A DNA stretch of 64,000 nt from positions 1 through 64,000 of the forward strand of contig CANRZW010000010.1 in the NCBI GenBank assembly GCA_947644545.1, written 5' to 3'. Below the pieces are notes generated by a model, which was not told the origin of the DNA, did not search any database, and worked only from the letters and a program-made list of their open reading frames with translations. How positions within the stretch are numbered: position 1 is the first letter of the stretch; each line of letters begins with the position of its first letter. Shown one piece after another: positions 30,429 to 41,144 of the stretch. The position numbers were made by a program, and so were the translations under genes. Source of the stretch: an uncultured Lachnospiraceae bacterium (GTDB taxonomy: Bacteria; Bacillota; Clostridia; Lachnospirales; Lachnospiraceae).

Positions 30429-31673
30429 TCACATAAGTCCGCTTTCTTCATCATAATATACAATTTTTCCTTCGATTATTGTACATAATGTCCTGGTAAA
30501 TACTTCCATCGGATTGCCGTCAAAAATTACCACATCGCCATCTTTTCCTGCTGTCAGGCTTCCCACCCTGTCATCCACGCCGCAGATCCTGGCGGCATTG
30601 ATGGTGATCGACCGCATCCCTTCCTCCGGTGACATCCCTTCCTTCACGGCCAGCCCCGCACAGATCGGCAGAAACTGTATCTTGGATACGGGATGATCCG
30701 TCGTGACAGCCGTCAGGATTCCTTTCCTGCTCAAAATTCCCGCCGTCTTAAAAGCCATGTTCTTAACTTCTATTTTATTGCGGCTGGCCATATCCGGTCC
30801 CACTATAGCCGGAAATCCTGCCTCCCGCAGTTCTTCCATGATCAGGTGTCCCTCGCTGCAGTGATCCAATGTCATGCGCAGTCCAAATTCTTTGGCAATA
30901 CGTACCGCCGTCAGAATATCATCCGCTCTGTGCACATGTGCTTTCAATGGGATCTCACCGTTCAGGACCGGGATCCAGCATTCATAGCGAAAATCCGGCG
31001 CCATTTCCGGATCTGCCTTTTTTCTTGTATAATACTCCCTCGCTTTGACCAACTCTTCCCTGAGCATCGCCGCAATCGCCATGCGGGTGGACGGAGAGAC
31101 GTTCTGTCCGGAATAATTTACCTTGGGATTCTCACCGAAAGCCACCTTCATCGCTGCGGGCGCCTTAACGACCATCTTGTCAATGCATCTTCCATGTGTC
31201 TTCAAGAAGGCAAACTGGCCTCCCACCACATTGGCGCTGCCCGGGCCGATCATAGCCGAGGTAATGCCGGCCTGGATTGCGTCATTAAAGGCCGCATCCA
31301 TCGGATTAATGGCGTCTATCGCCCGCAGATAAGGTGTGACGGGATCCACATTTTCATTACAGTCATCCCCTTCCATGCCTTTCTTCTCCTCGGTGATCCC
31401 CATGTGGCAGTGCGCTTCAATAATGCCCGGCATCACCAGATTCCCTCTGGCATCCACGATCTGCACCTCGTCGTTTTCCCATAAGATGTCCGACCGGCAT
31501 GTCCTCATATCTCCCACTGCCATGATCTTGCCGTCCTCGATCTGCACATAGCCGTCCTCATAGTCCTTCGCGTCCATTGTTTTGATATTGCCATGTATGA
31601 TAACCAACATAGTTCGTCCCACCGCTCCATTTCTTTCTGCAGGCATCCATATCCTGCATCTGTACACCGCCAT
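30429..31673 (-). CDS. Amidohydrolase (imidazolonepropionase-like)
   Basis: VMPGIIEAHCHMGITEE; TDHPV; GSLTAGKDGDVVIFDGNP. Confidence 0.85.
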   Translation of the reverse strand: MAVYRCRIWMPAERNGAVGRTMLVIIHGNIKTMDAKDYEDGYVQIEDGKIMAVGDMRTCRSDILWENDEVQIVDARGNLVMPGIIEAHCHMGITEEKKGMEGDDCNENVDPVTPYLRAIDAINPMDAAFNDAIQAGITSAMIGPGSANVVGGQFAFLKTHGRCIDKMVVKAPAAMKVAFGENPKVNYSGQNVSPSTRMAIAAMLREELVKAREYYTRKKADPEMAPDFRYECWIPVLNGEIPLKAHVHRADDILTAVRIAKEFGLRMTLDHCSEGHLIMEELREAGFPAIVGPDMASRNKIEVKNMAFKTAGILSRKGILTAVTTDHPVSKIQFLPICAGLAVKEGMSPEEGMRSITINAARICGVDDRVGSLTAGKDGDVVIFDGNPMEVFTRTLCTIIEGKIVYYDEESGLM

Positions 31674-31738
31674 AAACAGAAGGGAATGTAAGGAAACGTC
31701 ATCGGAATTGCTCCATGACGTTTCCCGTGCCCGTATCT

Positions 31739-32731
31739 CTAATTAAGCTTCGTCATCGGATTCACAGGTTGTCCGTCTTTCGTCAGCTTGAAATACACAT
31801 TGGTTCCTTCCACGCTGTAGTATTTCGTCGGAGAAGCCACGGTGCCGATCCCATCGCCTACCGATACATAACTGCCCTCTGAGACCGTTATATTCTCCAA
31901 TTGCCCGTAAGTCAGTTCATAACCGTTACCCAGATCCATCACTACCGTATTGCCTATGGTCGGATCATATCCCACAGAAGACACGCGGCCGTTCGCTGCC
32001 GCCGTGATACTCTCACCCTGATTTGCCGCAATCACAATCGCCGGATTGTATTTATACTGCTGGAGCGTCGGGAAATAAATCGTCTGATCCATGCTGAAAT
32101 TAATCAGCACATCTCCCACAATAGGCCACACCAGACCGTCCTCTTCCTTAAAGTCAAGCTCCGGCTGCACTGTTGTGGAGATTGCCTCTGCAGTTTCCGG
32201 CTCTGCGTTGTTCTGTGCCGTATCCACTGTCTCGTCAAACATCCCCTCTGCCGACTCGTCTTCTTTCTTTTTCTGATCCTTCCCCGCATCCTCTTTCTTC
32301 TCCAGGGACTGCTCCTTTTTGTCCTGTTCCGTTATCTTGTCATCTTCATCGGATTTCTTACCAAGCGCATCTTCCTTCTTTTCTTCTGCGCCGCCTTTCT
32401 TCCCATCCTCCTGTTTGACCGGGGACAGCTTGCTCTCATTGTTCTCTACATTCTGGGAATTGGCCTCCTGAAAGCTGGGATCATAGTCCAGATCGTCAGT
32501 TCCCACCTCCGCGAACAGCGTGTCCAGTTCTTCTCCGGTCATCATATTCTCCGCGGTCATCTCACTGCTCTTCTCGATCGCTTCAAAATCCACCACATAA
32601 TCGTCCTTCTCTGCATTGTTGTTTCTTTTTACAAAAACGCCCGTGACCGTCAATGCCGTCAAAACCAGGACGGATGAGGCCATCATAATGATCCTTTCTT
32701 TCCTAACACCATTTCTATTTCTTCTTGCCAT
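31739..32731 (-). CDS. M23-type peptidase, SpoIIQ-like
   Basis: One N-terminal TM, charged linker, C-terminal M23/LytM-like domain; start MARRNRNG; adjacent to spoIID-like gene. Confidence 0.75.
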   Translation of the reverse strand: MARRNRNGVRKERIIMMASSVLVLTALTVTGVFVKRNNNAEKDDYVVDFEAIEKSSEMTAENMMTGEELDTLFAEVGTDDLDYDPSFQEANSQNVENNESKLSPVKQEDGKKGGAEEKKEDALGKKSDEDDKITEQDKKEQSLEKKEDAGKDQKKKEDESAEGMFDETVDTAQNNAEPETAEAISTTVQPELDFKEEDGLVWPIVGDVLINFSMDQTIYFPTLQQYKYNPAIVIAANQGESITAAANGRVSSVGYDPTIGNTVVMDLGNGYELTYGQLENITVSEGSYVSVGDGIGTVASPTKYYSVEGTNVYFKLTKDGQPVNPMTKLN

Positions 32732-32758
32732 GGAACCTTGCCTCCTGTTTTCTTTTTT

Positions 32759-32853
32759 TGCTCCACTTTTGCGATGCTTTTGTCCCGGCTGCGCCGGCAC
32801 AATGCACTAACAAATTTGTAACAGACAGCGCGCAGGCACAAGTCCCACGAATG
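32759..32853 (-). repeat. Dispersed leader repeat, copy B
   Basis: Ungapped match to copy A over 39 bp, about 29/39 by eye. Confidence 0.55.
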
Positions 32854-32898
32854 TCTGAATGCAAGTACATGGTGTTAGTCTTACCCAATTTTGACAGG

Positions 32899-33894
32899 TT
32901 ATTCAAATTTTGCTAATTCTGTCCTGTAAAAAAATTCCTCCAATATTTCATCATATGTTTTTCCGTTTAGCGCCATACAATTAGCACCATATTGGCTCAT
33001 GCCAAAGCCATGTCCCACTCCCTTTACCCGGAAGATTATCTGTCTTTCCTCCTTTTCCACCTCAAAGGATGCCGATGCCAGGCCAAACAAATGCCGGTAG
33101 GTCTCCCCGTCAATCTGTGCGCTTTCCTTATCTTCATCCTCCGCTGTAAAGAGCACCTTCGTCACATATCCGGCGTCATCATACACAAACTCCACCTGCT
33201 CCCAGATCTCCTGCTCTGTATAAACTCCTCCCAGCTTGCTTTGCACCGCACGGATATATTCCGCCCGGGATACCCTTGCCGAACTGCTGTAGCTCGGCGA
33301 CGCTTTGTCCTGTACACAATCCACACTCCTCAAATAAGGTCTGCGGTCCGTCTCCCACACCTTGGCAGCATCTCTTGTCCTGCCATTGCTAAGCGGAAAA
33401 TAAGACGCCTGAACCGCCTCCCCCTCCCAGCTAAGATACAGCCCTTCCGTTTCTTCCACAGCCTGCCGCCAGGCTGCAAACGCTTCGCTATAAATATCCT
33501 CTTCATACCAGTCTTCAAAGCCTTCTCCGGTCAATGTCAGGCTCTGGCCCGCCTGTTCTCTAAGCGCCTGGATCAGCTCCGTCCGCAGAAGAACGGCCTG
33601 TGCCTTCATCGCTTCCTTCTCATAATCCTGCGGCATCACGGCACTCAGCTTATGAATCAGGTATTCCTCCATAGAGAGTTCCCAGATCCCCCATTTGAAT
33701 GCCACTTTGATCTGATGCGGCGACGCTTCCTCCCGCTCTATACTGCTGCTTCGCAGTTTCTCCGCATCCTCCCCTACATGTCCCCACAGGCTTGCACATA
33801 CATAGGGCAGCAAAAAAACAAACAAAAGAAAGCCTCCAGCATCTCTTTTGTTTGTTTTCTTTAAGACGATTCTATTAAACTTCACATGCAACAC
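32899..33894 (-). CDS. spoIID: Stage II sporulation protein D (SpoIID/LytB domain)
   Basis: SMEEYLIHKLSAVMPQDYEKEAMKAQAVLLRT; GVGHGFGMSQYGANCMALNGKTYDEILEEFF. Confidence 0.88.
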   Translation of the reverse strand: MLHVKFNRIVLKKTNKRDAGGFLLFVFLLPYVCASLWGHVGEDAEKLRSSSIEREEASPHQIKVAFKWGIWELSMEEYLIHKLSAVMPQDYEKEAMKAQAVLLRTELIQALREQAGQSLTLTGEGFEDWYEEDIYSEAFAAWRQAVEETEGLYLSWEGEAVQASYFPLSNGRTRDAAKVWETDRRPYLRSVDCVQDKASPSYSSSARVSRAEYIRAVQSKLGGVYTEQEIWEQVEFVYDDAGYVTKVLFTAEDEDKESAQIDGETYRHLFGLASASFEVEKEERQIIFRVKGVGHGFGMSQYGANCMALNGKTYDEILEEFFYRTELAKFE

Positions 33895-33954
33895 CTCACA
33901 TGTCTATTCGTATGTGAGATATTCTCTTTTTATTACCTGGTGCTTCTCTCAATC

Positions 33955-35031
33955 TTATCTTGCCAGATCCAAATGCTGTACGGTAGACACCGTGCCATTC
34001 TCGTACAGGAAAATACCTGTATTCCTGATCATCGCATTATGCTGGTTATCGCTTTCGGAATTCAGGGCAAACTGCGTTGACACCCTGCCAAGTCCTATGG
34101 CCCCTACGCCAAGGTCTGACAGATGATACAGCTTATCATTGCCGTTCTCATCCTTCGTCCAGATCAAAAGCTTCTCCCAGATCTCGTCTGCTTCGTCGAT
34201 CCATCCGTTTCCGTCATCGTCGTATTTCGCCAGATCGGCAAAACCGTCGCCCGACTTCGTGCCAAAAAGTTCACCGCCGTCGTTGATCACGCCGTCACCA
34301 TTCAGATCCAGCGCCAGAAACCCGCTGCCGGCTTTCAGGTTCGATATCTCTTCCTTCCTGCCATCCTGATCAAGATCAAAGAAAAACTTCTGATCGGACA
34401 CCTGCGCGATGTTGGTATCCAGATTGATCACCAGCGGATCACTATACTTCACAACTTCCGTCGTATAGGTTTCCTTATAATACTCCTCAAATCTGCGGCT
34501 CATGGAAAACTCAAGATTGAAGGACAGCTCTCTTCCGTCTGCCGTCTTTACCATTCCCGTGGTAGCAAACGTCGTATGTTCCTCTTCCATATGGTAATAC
34601 TCATTTGTAACCGTATTCACCTGCCGGATAGGCGTTCCTGCGCTCATCCCAAAATCACCCGGCGTTCCCAGGATCTCCTGCTCACTCACATTCTCGCCGC
34701 GAAACCGGAAGAAAAGATCCATCAGAAACCGCACGCACTGCTGCCTGATCGTCATAACGGGATCCTGCTGTCTTGTGGTCCCTGAAACTCTCCCCGCATT
34801 GGATAAATTCTTAAAATGTGTCGTAATGTCGTCCAAATTCGCAGTGTTCTTCTCATTCCCGCCGGTCTGTTCCGTATTGTCGCCGGTGCTGACCAGACTT
34901 CCGAAGAAACCGCCAAGACTGCCGTTCAAACCGCCTGTGCGCCGCATCGTGGAACTTCTCACAGAATTGGCTGTCACAGAAGCATACCTTCTGGAAGACT
35001 GCATTCCTACTACACTGGAATCGATCCTCAC
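33955..35031 (-). CDS. Hypothetical protein with EF-hand/VCBS-like Ca-binding motifs
   Basis: DLDQDGRKEE, DLNGDGVINDGGELFG, DDDGNGWIDEADE. Confidence 0.75.
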   Translation of the reverse strand: MRIDSSVVGMQSSRRYASVTANSVRSSTMRRTGGLNGSLGGFFGSLVSTGDNTEQTGGNEKNTANLDDITTHFKNLSNAGRVSGTTRQQDPVMTIRQQCVRFLMDLFFRFRGENVSEQEILGTPGDFGMSAGTPIRQVNTVTNEYYHMEEEHTTFATTGMVKTADGRELSFNLEFSMSRRFEEYYKETYTTEVVKYSDPLVINLDTNIAQVSDQKFFFDLDQDGRKEEISNLKAGSGFLALDLNGDGVINDGGELFGTKSGDGFADLAKYDDDGNGWIDEADEIWEKLLIWTKDENGNDKLYHLSDLGVGAIGLGRVSTQFALNSESDNQHNAMIRNTGIFLYENGTVSTVQHLDLAR

Positions 35032-35110
35032 TATAACCTCCTTTTGCCAAGACCCGATCTACGCCTGTCTGTGCCACCGACTGCACCTTCCGTGATGCAT
35101 GGCAATAGAA

Positions 35111-35159
35111 AGGACGGCATCCCAAAAGAAAATCCTTTTCCCTCAAAAATACCGTCCGT
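35111..35159 (-). terminator. Intrinsic terminator of hydratase operon
   Basis: GGACGGTA...TGCCGTCCTTTCT on minus strand. Confidence 0.6.
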
Positions 35160-35169
35160 GGTCTATACA

Positions 35170-35313
35170 TTATTCAAATTCAAGAAACAATCGTCTGGCC
35201 GGGATCAACCGCCCCTTGTATTCTATATATCGGACGACGTTTCCAATTCCTTTAGCCGTCAAAATGCCAAATACGCAGTCATACTGCAGATTTCGGCCGT
35301 CCGCTTGTCTCAA
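35170..35313 (-). CDS. Candidate 47-aa small protein MRQADGRNLQYDCVFGILTAKGIGNVVRYIEYKGRLIPARRLFLEFE
   Basis: TTG start 4 nt past the hydratase stop, SD-like GGTGGATTAAGG, stop 11 nt before the terminator; below the ORF-track length cutoff. Confidence 0.45.
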   Translation of the reverse strand: MRQADGRNLQYDCVFGILTAKGIGNVVRYIEYKGRLIPARRLFLEFE

Positions 35314-35316
35314 ACC

Positions 35317-37614
35317 TTAATCCACCCTGTTATAGTTGATCAGGCATCCTTTCAGGATGATCTGTCTCTCCTCATCCGTCAATTCACCCAGGCGCAGCGT
35401 AAACTCCGTCAGGCTGTTCTCCTCCACAGAGACTCTATAAGCCCTGATCTCCTCTGTCTTCTTCTCCACTGCCTGCCTGATTCCCGGCAAGAACAGATAA
35501 TCCAGATTCCTGAACGGCAGCTCGCCTTCTTCGATCAAAAACGGCAGCATACCCCAGTTGATCAGATTGGAGCGGTAGCGCTTGGTCGCATACTCGTTAG
35601 CGATATTGGCCCAGCCGCCCAGTACCTTCTGACAGCTCGCAGCCTGCTCTCTGGCGGAACCGTCACCCGGCTTCACTGCAAAAATGGTGGAGCCGAAACC
35701 GGTATTCTCATGGGATGCGTCCGCAAACTGCTCTTTGATCACGTTCATCACCGGTTTAACATCCGGATGTGCCTGACAGGGATGCTCTCCCTGCATTCTC
35801 GCCTTCTCGGCCTTCTGAATATCCTTGGCCCTTCCCACATATTCCGGATCTTTCCTGGACAGAGTAAACTCGGCCAGCCCCAGCGGATTGGAACGGTAGG
35901 AGGACGTCTCCCCGGAAGGGATCAGCTCGTCCGTCGTAGTCACCGGATCATGAATCTCGGCTACTACGCGCAATACAAGATTCTCCGGCAGCGCCCCCAT
36001 AGCAGGCCAGTCCTTGATATTAGGACCAAACTGGATCTCTACGCTTTCATCCGCCACCCCTTTGGAGTCAAATACGCGGTTCTTATAAATATTTGCATCA
36101 AAATGATATCTATACTTTGTCAGCTCTCCGTCAAACTCCGTCGCTGACGTGAGCATACCCTTGTTGGCCGCCGTCGCCGCGATAGAACGGGCATCCATAA
36201 GCGCCACCGAGGAAATCTGGCCATTCTGCAGCTTGGATCCTTCTCTGTTCGGGAAGTTCCTTGTAGAATGGCGGATGCTGAATGCATTGTTGGCCGGCGT
36301 GTCACCCGCGCCGAAGCAAGGACCGCAGAAAGCCGTCTTCAACACTGCTCCCGTCTCCAGAATCGCCGCCGCGCAGCCATTCTTGATCAGTTCCATATTG
36401 ACAGGCATGGAGGCCGGATAAACACTTAACGTAAAGCCGTCTGCTCCGATATAAGAACCTCGTAAGATATCCGCCGCCGCACAGATATTCTCGAATCCGC
36501 CGCCCGCACAGCCGGCAATAATACCCTGATCTACCATGAATTTTCCATTTACCACTTTATCCTGCAGGGAATAGGGCACTGCATTGTCCAGGCTTACTTT
36601 CGCCCGCTCCTCCACGTCATGAAGGATGTCCTGCAGATTCGCATTGACCTCATCGATGGTATAGGTATTGCTCGGGTGGAACGGCATGGCGATCATCGGC
36701 CTGATCTTCGACAGATCCACCATAATCATGCCGTCATAATATGCCGTCTCGCCCGGGTTCAATTCCTGATAGTCTTCCACTCTGCCATGAATCTCGTAGA
36801 ACTCCCTGATCTTCTCATCCGTACGCCAGATAGAAGACAGGCAGGTAGTCTCCGTGGTCATGACATCGATACCGATCCGGAAATCCGCGCTCAGATTGGA
36901 CACGCCCGGTCCTACGAACTCCATCACCTTATTCTTCACATAACCGTTACCAAATACCGCGCCAATAATCGCCAGCGCTACGTCCTGCGGACCTACCCCC
37001 TTGACAGGCTCACCGGTCAGATAGACACCGACAATGCCCGGCATATTAATATCATACGTCTGGGACAGCAGCTGCTTGACCAGTTCCGGCCCGCCTTCCC
37101 CCATAGCCATGGTGCCGAGCGCGCCATAACGCGTATGGGAATCCGATCCCAGAATCATCCTGCCGCCGCCTGCCATCATCTCTCTCGCGTACTGATGGAT
37201 AACTGCCTGATGCGGCGGTACATAGACGCCGCCGTATTTCTTCGCGCAGGTCAGTCCAAACATATGATCGTCCTCATTGATCGTACCGCCCACCGCACAC
37301 AGGGAATTGTGGCAATTCGTCAATACATAGGGAATCGGGAACCTGGTCAGGCCCGACGCCCTGGCCGTCTGTATGATACCGACGAAAGTAATATCATGGG
37401 ATGTCAGCTTATCAAATCTGATCTTCAACTTGTCCATATTGCCGGAAGTATTGTGCTCCCGCAAGATCCCATAAGCCATGGTATTCTTCGCCGCTTCCGC
37501 CTGGGAGACCTCCTGTCCGGTCTTGCTCTTTATCTGCGCCGCTGCCTCTGCCCCCGCCGGAACCACTTCCGTTCCATGCAGCAGATATGCGCCGCCTTCC
37601 ATTAATTGAATCAT
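35317..37614 (-). CDS. Aconitase-family hydratase
   Basis: [61 protein letters not shown]. Confidence 0.88.
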   Translation of the reverse strand: MIQLMEGGAYLLHGTEVVPAGAEAAAQIKSKTGQEVSQAEAAKNTMAYGILREHNTSGNMDKLKIRFDKLTSHDITFVGIIQTARASGLTRFPIPYVLTNCHNSLCAVGGTINEDDHMFGLTCAKKYGGVYVPPHQAVIHQYAREMMAGGGRMILGSDSHTRYGALGTMAMGEGGPELVKQLLSQTYDINMPGIVGVYLTGEPVKGVGPQDVALAIIGAVFGNGYVKNKVMEFVGPGVSNLSADFRIGIDVMTTETTCLSSIWRTDEKIREFYEIHGRVEDYQELNPGETAYYDGMIMVDLSKIRPMIAMPFHPSNTYTIDEVNANLQDILHDVEERAKVSLDNAVPYSLQDKVVNGKFMVDQGIIAGCAGGGFENICAAADILRGSYIGADGFTLSVYPASMPVNMELIKNGCAAAILETGAVLKTAFCGPCFGAGDTPANNAFSIRHSTRNFPNREGSKLQNGQISSVALMDARSIAATAANKGMLTSATEFDGELTKYRYHFDANIYKNRVFDSKGVADESVEIQFGPNIKDWPAMGALPENLVLRVVAEIHDPVTTTDELIPSGETSSYRSNPLGLAEFTLSRKDPEYVGRAKDIQKAEKARMQGEHPCQAHPDVKPVMNVIKEQFADASHENTGFGSTIFAVKPGDGSAREQAASCQKVLGGWANIANEYATKRYRSNLINWGMLPFLIEEGELPFRNLDYLFLPGIRQAVEKKTEEIRAYRVSVEENSLTEFTLRLGELTDEERQIILKGCLINYNRVD

Positions 37615-37663
37615 AGCAAACTCCTCTCTTTATCATCTTACACATACAATAACAAATAAACAC

Positions 37664-37709
37664 GACTGCGCCGCGCTCAGGATACTTACCCTGTCTCCTG
37701 AGCGCAGTC
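37664..37709 (-). promoter_or_regulatory. Leader hairpin upstream of hydratase
   Basis: GCGCTCAGGA/TCCTGAGCGC plus GACT/AGTC, followed on minus strand by GTGTTTATTTGTT. Confidence 0.55.
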
Positions 37710-37718
37710 TCATGTCCT

Positions 37719-37747
37719 ATTATATAGAATAGAGACATTCCGCGCAA
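37719..37747 (-). promoter_or_regulatory. Sigma-A-type promoter of hydratase
   Basis: Minus strand TTGCGC-N17-TATAAT. Confidence 0.6.
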
Positions 37748-37799
37748 TATGCGAAGTGTCTCTATTTTGTTTTTCAGGATATATAAACCGGATCAGACT

Positions 37800-39113
37800 T
37801 TAAACTGCATGATATTTCTGATAAAAATGATAATCCTCCACCCTGCAGTTGACCCGTAATCTCACACCCTCTTCCAGATATTCTGTTTCAAACACCACTG
37901 CATTCTCATTCAGATAGGACACTGCCCGGCCATCCGTATACGGGATCAGCAGCGTACACTCCTGATACCCTCCGGCCAGCTTCTTCTCGATCAGGCAGAT
38001 CAGTTCTTCCATGCCGATCCTCTCCCTTGCCGACAGATAGATGCTGTTCTCCGTCACCTGCGGCAGCACAGCCCTCACCTGTTCCGGCTCCGCTCCCGCC
38101 ATACCGGGAATCTTATCCGGACTCACCAGATCGGCTTTGTTGTAGACATAGAGCATCTGAATGCCGTCCGCCTCCAGATCCCGCAGCGTCTGATTCGTAA
38201 CCGCAATCTGCTCCTTATAGTGCGGATCACTGTAATCTACGATCTGCAAAAGAAGATCGGCCTCTTTCGCCTCCTCCAGTGTAGAATGGAAGGCCTCCAC
38301 CAGATTGTGCGGCAGCTTATGAATAAATCCTACCGTATCCGACAGCAGGAACGCGTGATGATCTGTGGGCATAATCTTGCGCACCGTCGTATCCAGCGTC
38401 GCAAAAAGCATATCCTTCTCCATCACCTTCTTCTCTTCCACATCCACCTGCTCGCTGCCGTACAGATCCAGCATGGCATTCATAAGCGTGGATTTCCCCG
38501 CGTTCGTATAACCGACCAGCGCCACCCGGGGCATACCGGATCCCGCACGGCGTTTGCGCTGCGTCTGCCGCTCCGCGCTCACTTCCTTAAGCTCCCGTCT
38601 AAGTTCCGTCAGCCGCCTCTCCAATACACGGCGGTCCAGTTCCAATTTCTTCTCACCGGCGCCCTTATTGCTCAACGAACCGGTGCCGCCGCCCTGTCTG
38701 CTCAGCGCCGCATGAAGTCCCACCAGTCTTGGCAGCATATACTGTAATCTGGCCACCTCCACCTGTAACTTCGCCTCCCTGGACCTGGCTCTGTTTGCAA
38801 AAATATCCAGGATCAGCGCACTCCTGTCAAGAATCGGCTTCTCCAGGCGTTCCTGCAGGTTCCGCAGCTGCATCGGTGAGAGAGACGCATCAAAGATGAT
38901 CACATCCGCACCGCAGTCTGCAGCGAGTTCCTTCACCTCATCCACCTTACCTGTACCGATATAAAATGCCTTATGCACCTCCGGAAGCGTCTGCTGTGCC
39001 GCTCCCGCCACGTCCATATCACAAGCCTGCGCCAACGCTCCCAGCTCCTCCAGGGAAAGCAGATAATCTTCCCCGTCATTTAAATTCACTCCGACCAAAA
39101 ATGCTTTTTCCAT
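37800..39113 (-). CDS. hflX: GTPase HflX
   Basis: VALVGYTNAGKSTLMNAML; GGGTGSLSNKGAGEKKLELDRR; start MEKAFLVGVNLND. Confidence 0.95.
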   Translation of the reverse strand: MEKAFLVGVNLNDGEDYLLSLEELGALAQACDMDVAGAAQQTLPEVHKAFYIGTGKVDEVKELAADCGADVIIFDASLSPMQLRNLQERLEKPILDRSALILDIFANRARSREAKLQVEVARLQYMLPRLVGLHAALSRQGGGTGSLSNKGAGEKKLELDRRVLERRLTELRRELKEVSAERQTQRKRRAGSGMPRVALVGYTNAGKSTLMNAMLDLYGSEQVDVEEKKVMEKDMLFATLDTTVRKIMPTDHHAFLLSDTVGFIHKLPHNLVEAFHSTLEEAKEADLLLQIVDYSDPHYKEQIAVTNQTLRDLEADGIQMLYVYNKADLVSPDKIPGMAGAEPEQVRAVLPQVTENSIYLSARERIGMEELICLIEKKLAGGYQECTLLIPYTDGRAVSYLNENAVVFETEYLEEGVRLRVNCRVEDYHFYQKYHAV

Positions 39114-39154
39114 ACAATACCTCCATCGCTTCCCAAATTTCATCAATTCCGCCA

Positions 39155-39185
39155 GGTTTCACCCTGCAGCCGGCAGGATGAAACC
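39155..39185 (-). promoter_or_regulatory. Stable hairpin in hflX leader
   Basis: GGTTTCA.CCTGC-cggct-GCAGG.TGAAACC. Confidence 0.5.
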
Positions 39186-39216
39186 ACTACATCAACTTTT
39201 CCCGTTTCCCCCAAAA

Positions 39217-39253
39217 GCGCAACAAAAAAGCAGGCACAATTCCCACAAAACAG
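39217..39253 (-). repeat. Dispersed leader repeat, partial copy C
   Basis: GCAGGCACAAtTCCCAC matches copy B at 16/17. Confidence 0.4.
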
Positions 39254-39590
39254 AATTTTCCTGCTAAAACGATAAAATATGGCAGACAACACAAATACGA
39301 CACCGTCATACCTGCGTGACAGTCCTATGACAATTTTTATTCGTAGGCAAAGAAATCCCATTTACATGAGACTGCATATTTGCTTTTATCGCCCCTCGAT
39401 ACGGGTACGAGCACAACGAATAAAAATAATCACTTTCATGCCGCCTTTCTATAAATTATGATAATCTAAAAGTTACTTTATTGACTATAGCACAGACCGT
39501 ATTACGCTGTCAACTTTATTATTTTGTTCCATATGACAAATATGCAGCTGCAACGATAAATACACGGCAGCGAATACCCTGCCGAACAGA

Positions 39591-39765
39591 CCCGCGCCAT
39601 GCACATACTGAAATATATAAACGAGCATTTGTATGAAAAGATAACCGTGTCAATATATGCATGTGCCACTTGGTGCCCCGTTCCCAGAATATTCTTTCTG
39701 CCGTCTTTTTCAGAATCGTATCGATCAACGCCTTGCTGATTTTCACCATATTCTGGAATCAGTTT
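39591..39765 (+). pseudogene. Decayed AraC-type HTH fragment
   Basis: MHILKYINEHLYEKITVSIYA then in another frame PEYSFCRLFQNRIDQRLADFHHI; no intact ORF. Confidence 0.4.
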
Positions 39766-40649
39766 AAGATACAGCGTTCAGATTCCGACATCCACGCCTC
39801 AAACTCAGATATGCTGGATGCTCTTGCCGCGCATCTGTGCCATCTGGCCAGAACATTCAGATTCGTCTCCTGTCCGATACGCTGCGCGATCTTTGTCGGA
39901 ATCTTGCCTAATTCCTCCAGCAATTCCATGATATCCTCTATTTTGCCTTCTATTTTTCCTTCGTTTTTTCCTTCCCGCCTGATTCTGTCTGCTATCTCAC
40001 ACATAACGTCTACTCCCTTCTTCTGCATCTTATATAAGTTGACCCGCTCCACGATCCGCGGGAATAATTTTGTCTGATATAACGGATCTGAATCCTTCAG
40101 ATAATTCAGCAATTCATCAATTTCTGCGTCCTTAGACGAATACTCCAGATTAAAATATTTCTCGTGCACTCCGTTAGCCGCATCGATTGCCCGGCTGCTG
40201 CCTCGTATCTTCCTGTCAACCTGATAAACCCCTGTTCTACATCCAATAAAATCACCCTTCGTAATATAGAGCACCGTCACGTCCGGCAATTCATAGTACT
40301 CCTTGCCTTTTTCCAGAACGTTCATGTCAATACACGACGTGTAATACCGGGTTCTTCTAAGTGGCGCATCCTCACTGTACATCTGCAATTCAACGCTGAT
40401 CATATTTCCGCTGTCTTCCTCCGCCAGGATATCCAGCTGCACGGAATGGCTCTCCAGATTCCTGATCACATACTGCGTCCTGACGCTCTTAAGCCGCAGC
40501 CCTGGCTGTCGCATCAGGATTCGGCATAACTCTTGGCTGGCCGCCAGATCCTCAAATACTTTCCCTGCAAACAGATCGCTGGTCAGATTGAATTGCCGAA
40601 CCCACTGCCGTTTCTGTTCATAAGTATCCAAAACACTCTTCTCTTCCAT
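39759..40649 (-). CDS. Rpn family recombination-promoting nuclease/putative transposase (PD-(D/E)XK)
   Basis: SDLFAGKVFEDLAASQELCRILM; VQLDILAEEDSGNMISVELQM; C-terminal KNEGKIEGKIEDI. Confidence 0.88.
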   Translation of the reverse strand: MEEKSVLDTYEQKRQWVRQFNLTSDLFAGKVFEDLAASQELCRILMRQPGLRLKSVRTQYVIRNLESHSVQLDILAEEDSGNMISVELQMYSEDAPLRRTRYYTSCIDMNVLEKGKEYYELPDVTVLYITKGDFIGCRTGVYQVDRKIRGSSRAIDAANGVHEKYFNLEYSSKDAEIDELLNYLKDSDPLYQTKLFPRIVERVNLYKMQKKGVDVMCEIADRIRREGKNEGKIEGKIEDIMELLEELGKIPTKIAQRIGQETNLNVLARWHRCAARASSISEFEAWMSESERCILN

Positions 40650-40971
40650 TGAAACCCTCCTTTATCATTTTCATACAGGAAAGTCACAATAAAATTCGGT
40701 ATTTCTTAACATAACAATCCTGCCAAACAAATGTGAGTCTTCGGCAGAACTGCCTGACAGTGCACGAAATGTCCTTGCAATCCACAGGAAACGGCAAAAA
40801 CAGTACCTGTTTGCCATAGCCCGTCCCTGCCTGCGGTGCACATTTAAGAATCAAGATTTGCTTTATTACAGAGAGTATAACACACCATTGTCCTGTATGC
40901 AATATGTTTTACACACATTTAAGAACGTTTTATCGTTATGTCTTCCTTCAGAATCTATCTACTCTTATTAA

Positions 40972-41144
40972 TCAAAGACCCTCGCGGCAACCGCCAAGCC
41001 AATTACATAATTCTACACAAGGATCATATTTATCTGTACCTTTGACAATAGCCAGAGACTCAACAACAAATGGTTCTCCCACTTCCGGATCCGTCCATTC
41101 TGACGGCATATCCGCATAGTCAGCATTGCCGATCAGTAGCAATG
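40972..41144 (-). pseudogene. C-terminal remnant of an ABC substrate-binding protein
   Basis: Minus-strand QTPLLLIGNADYADMPSEWTDPEVGEPFVVESLAIVKGTDKYDPCVELCNWLGGCREGL*, no start or upstream domain. Confidence 0.5.

Noticed and set aside
34816-36147. 443-aa plus-strand ORF
   Set aside because: Antisense to the hydratase and the EF-hand protein; low-complexity shadow translation.
36619-37605. 328-aa plus-strand ORF
   Set aside because: Antisense shadow of the aconitase-family hydratase.
40690-40902. Cys-rich 72-aa minus-strand ORF upstream of the Rpn gene
   Set aside because: No SD or recognisable domain; probably non-coding or remnant sequence.
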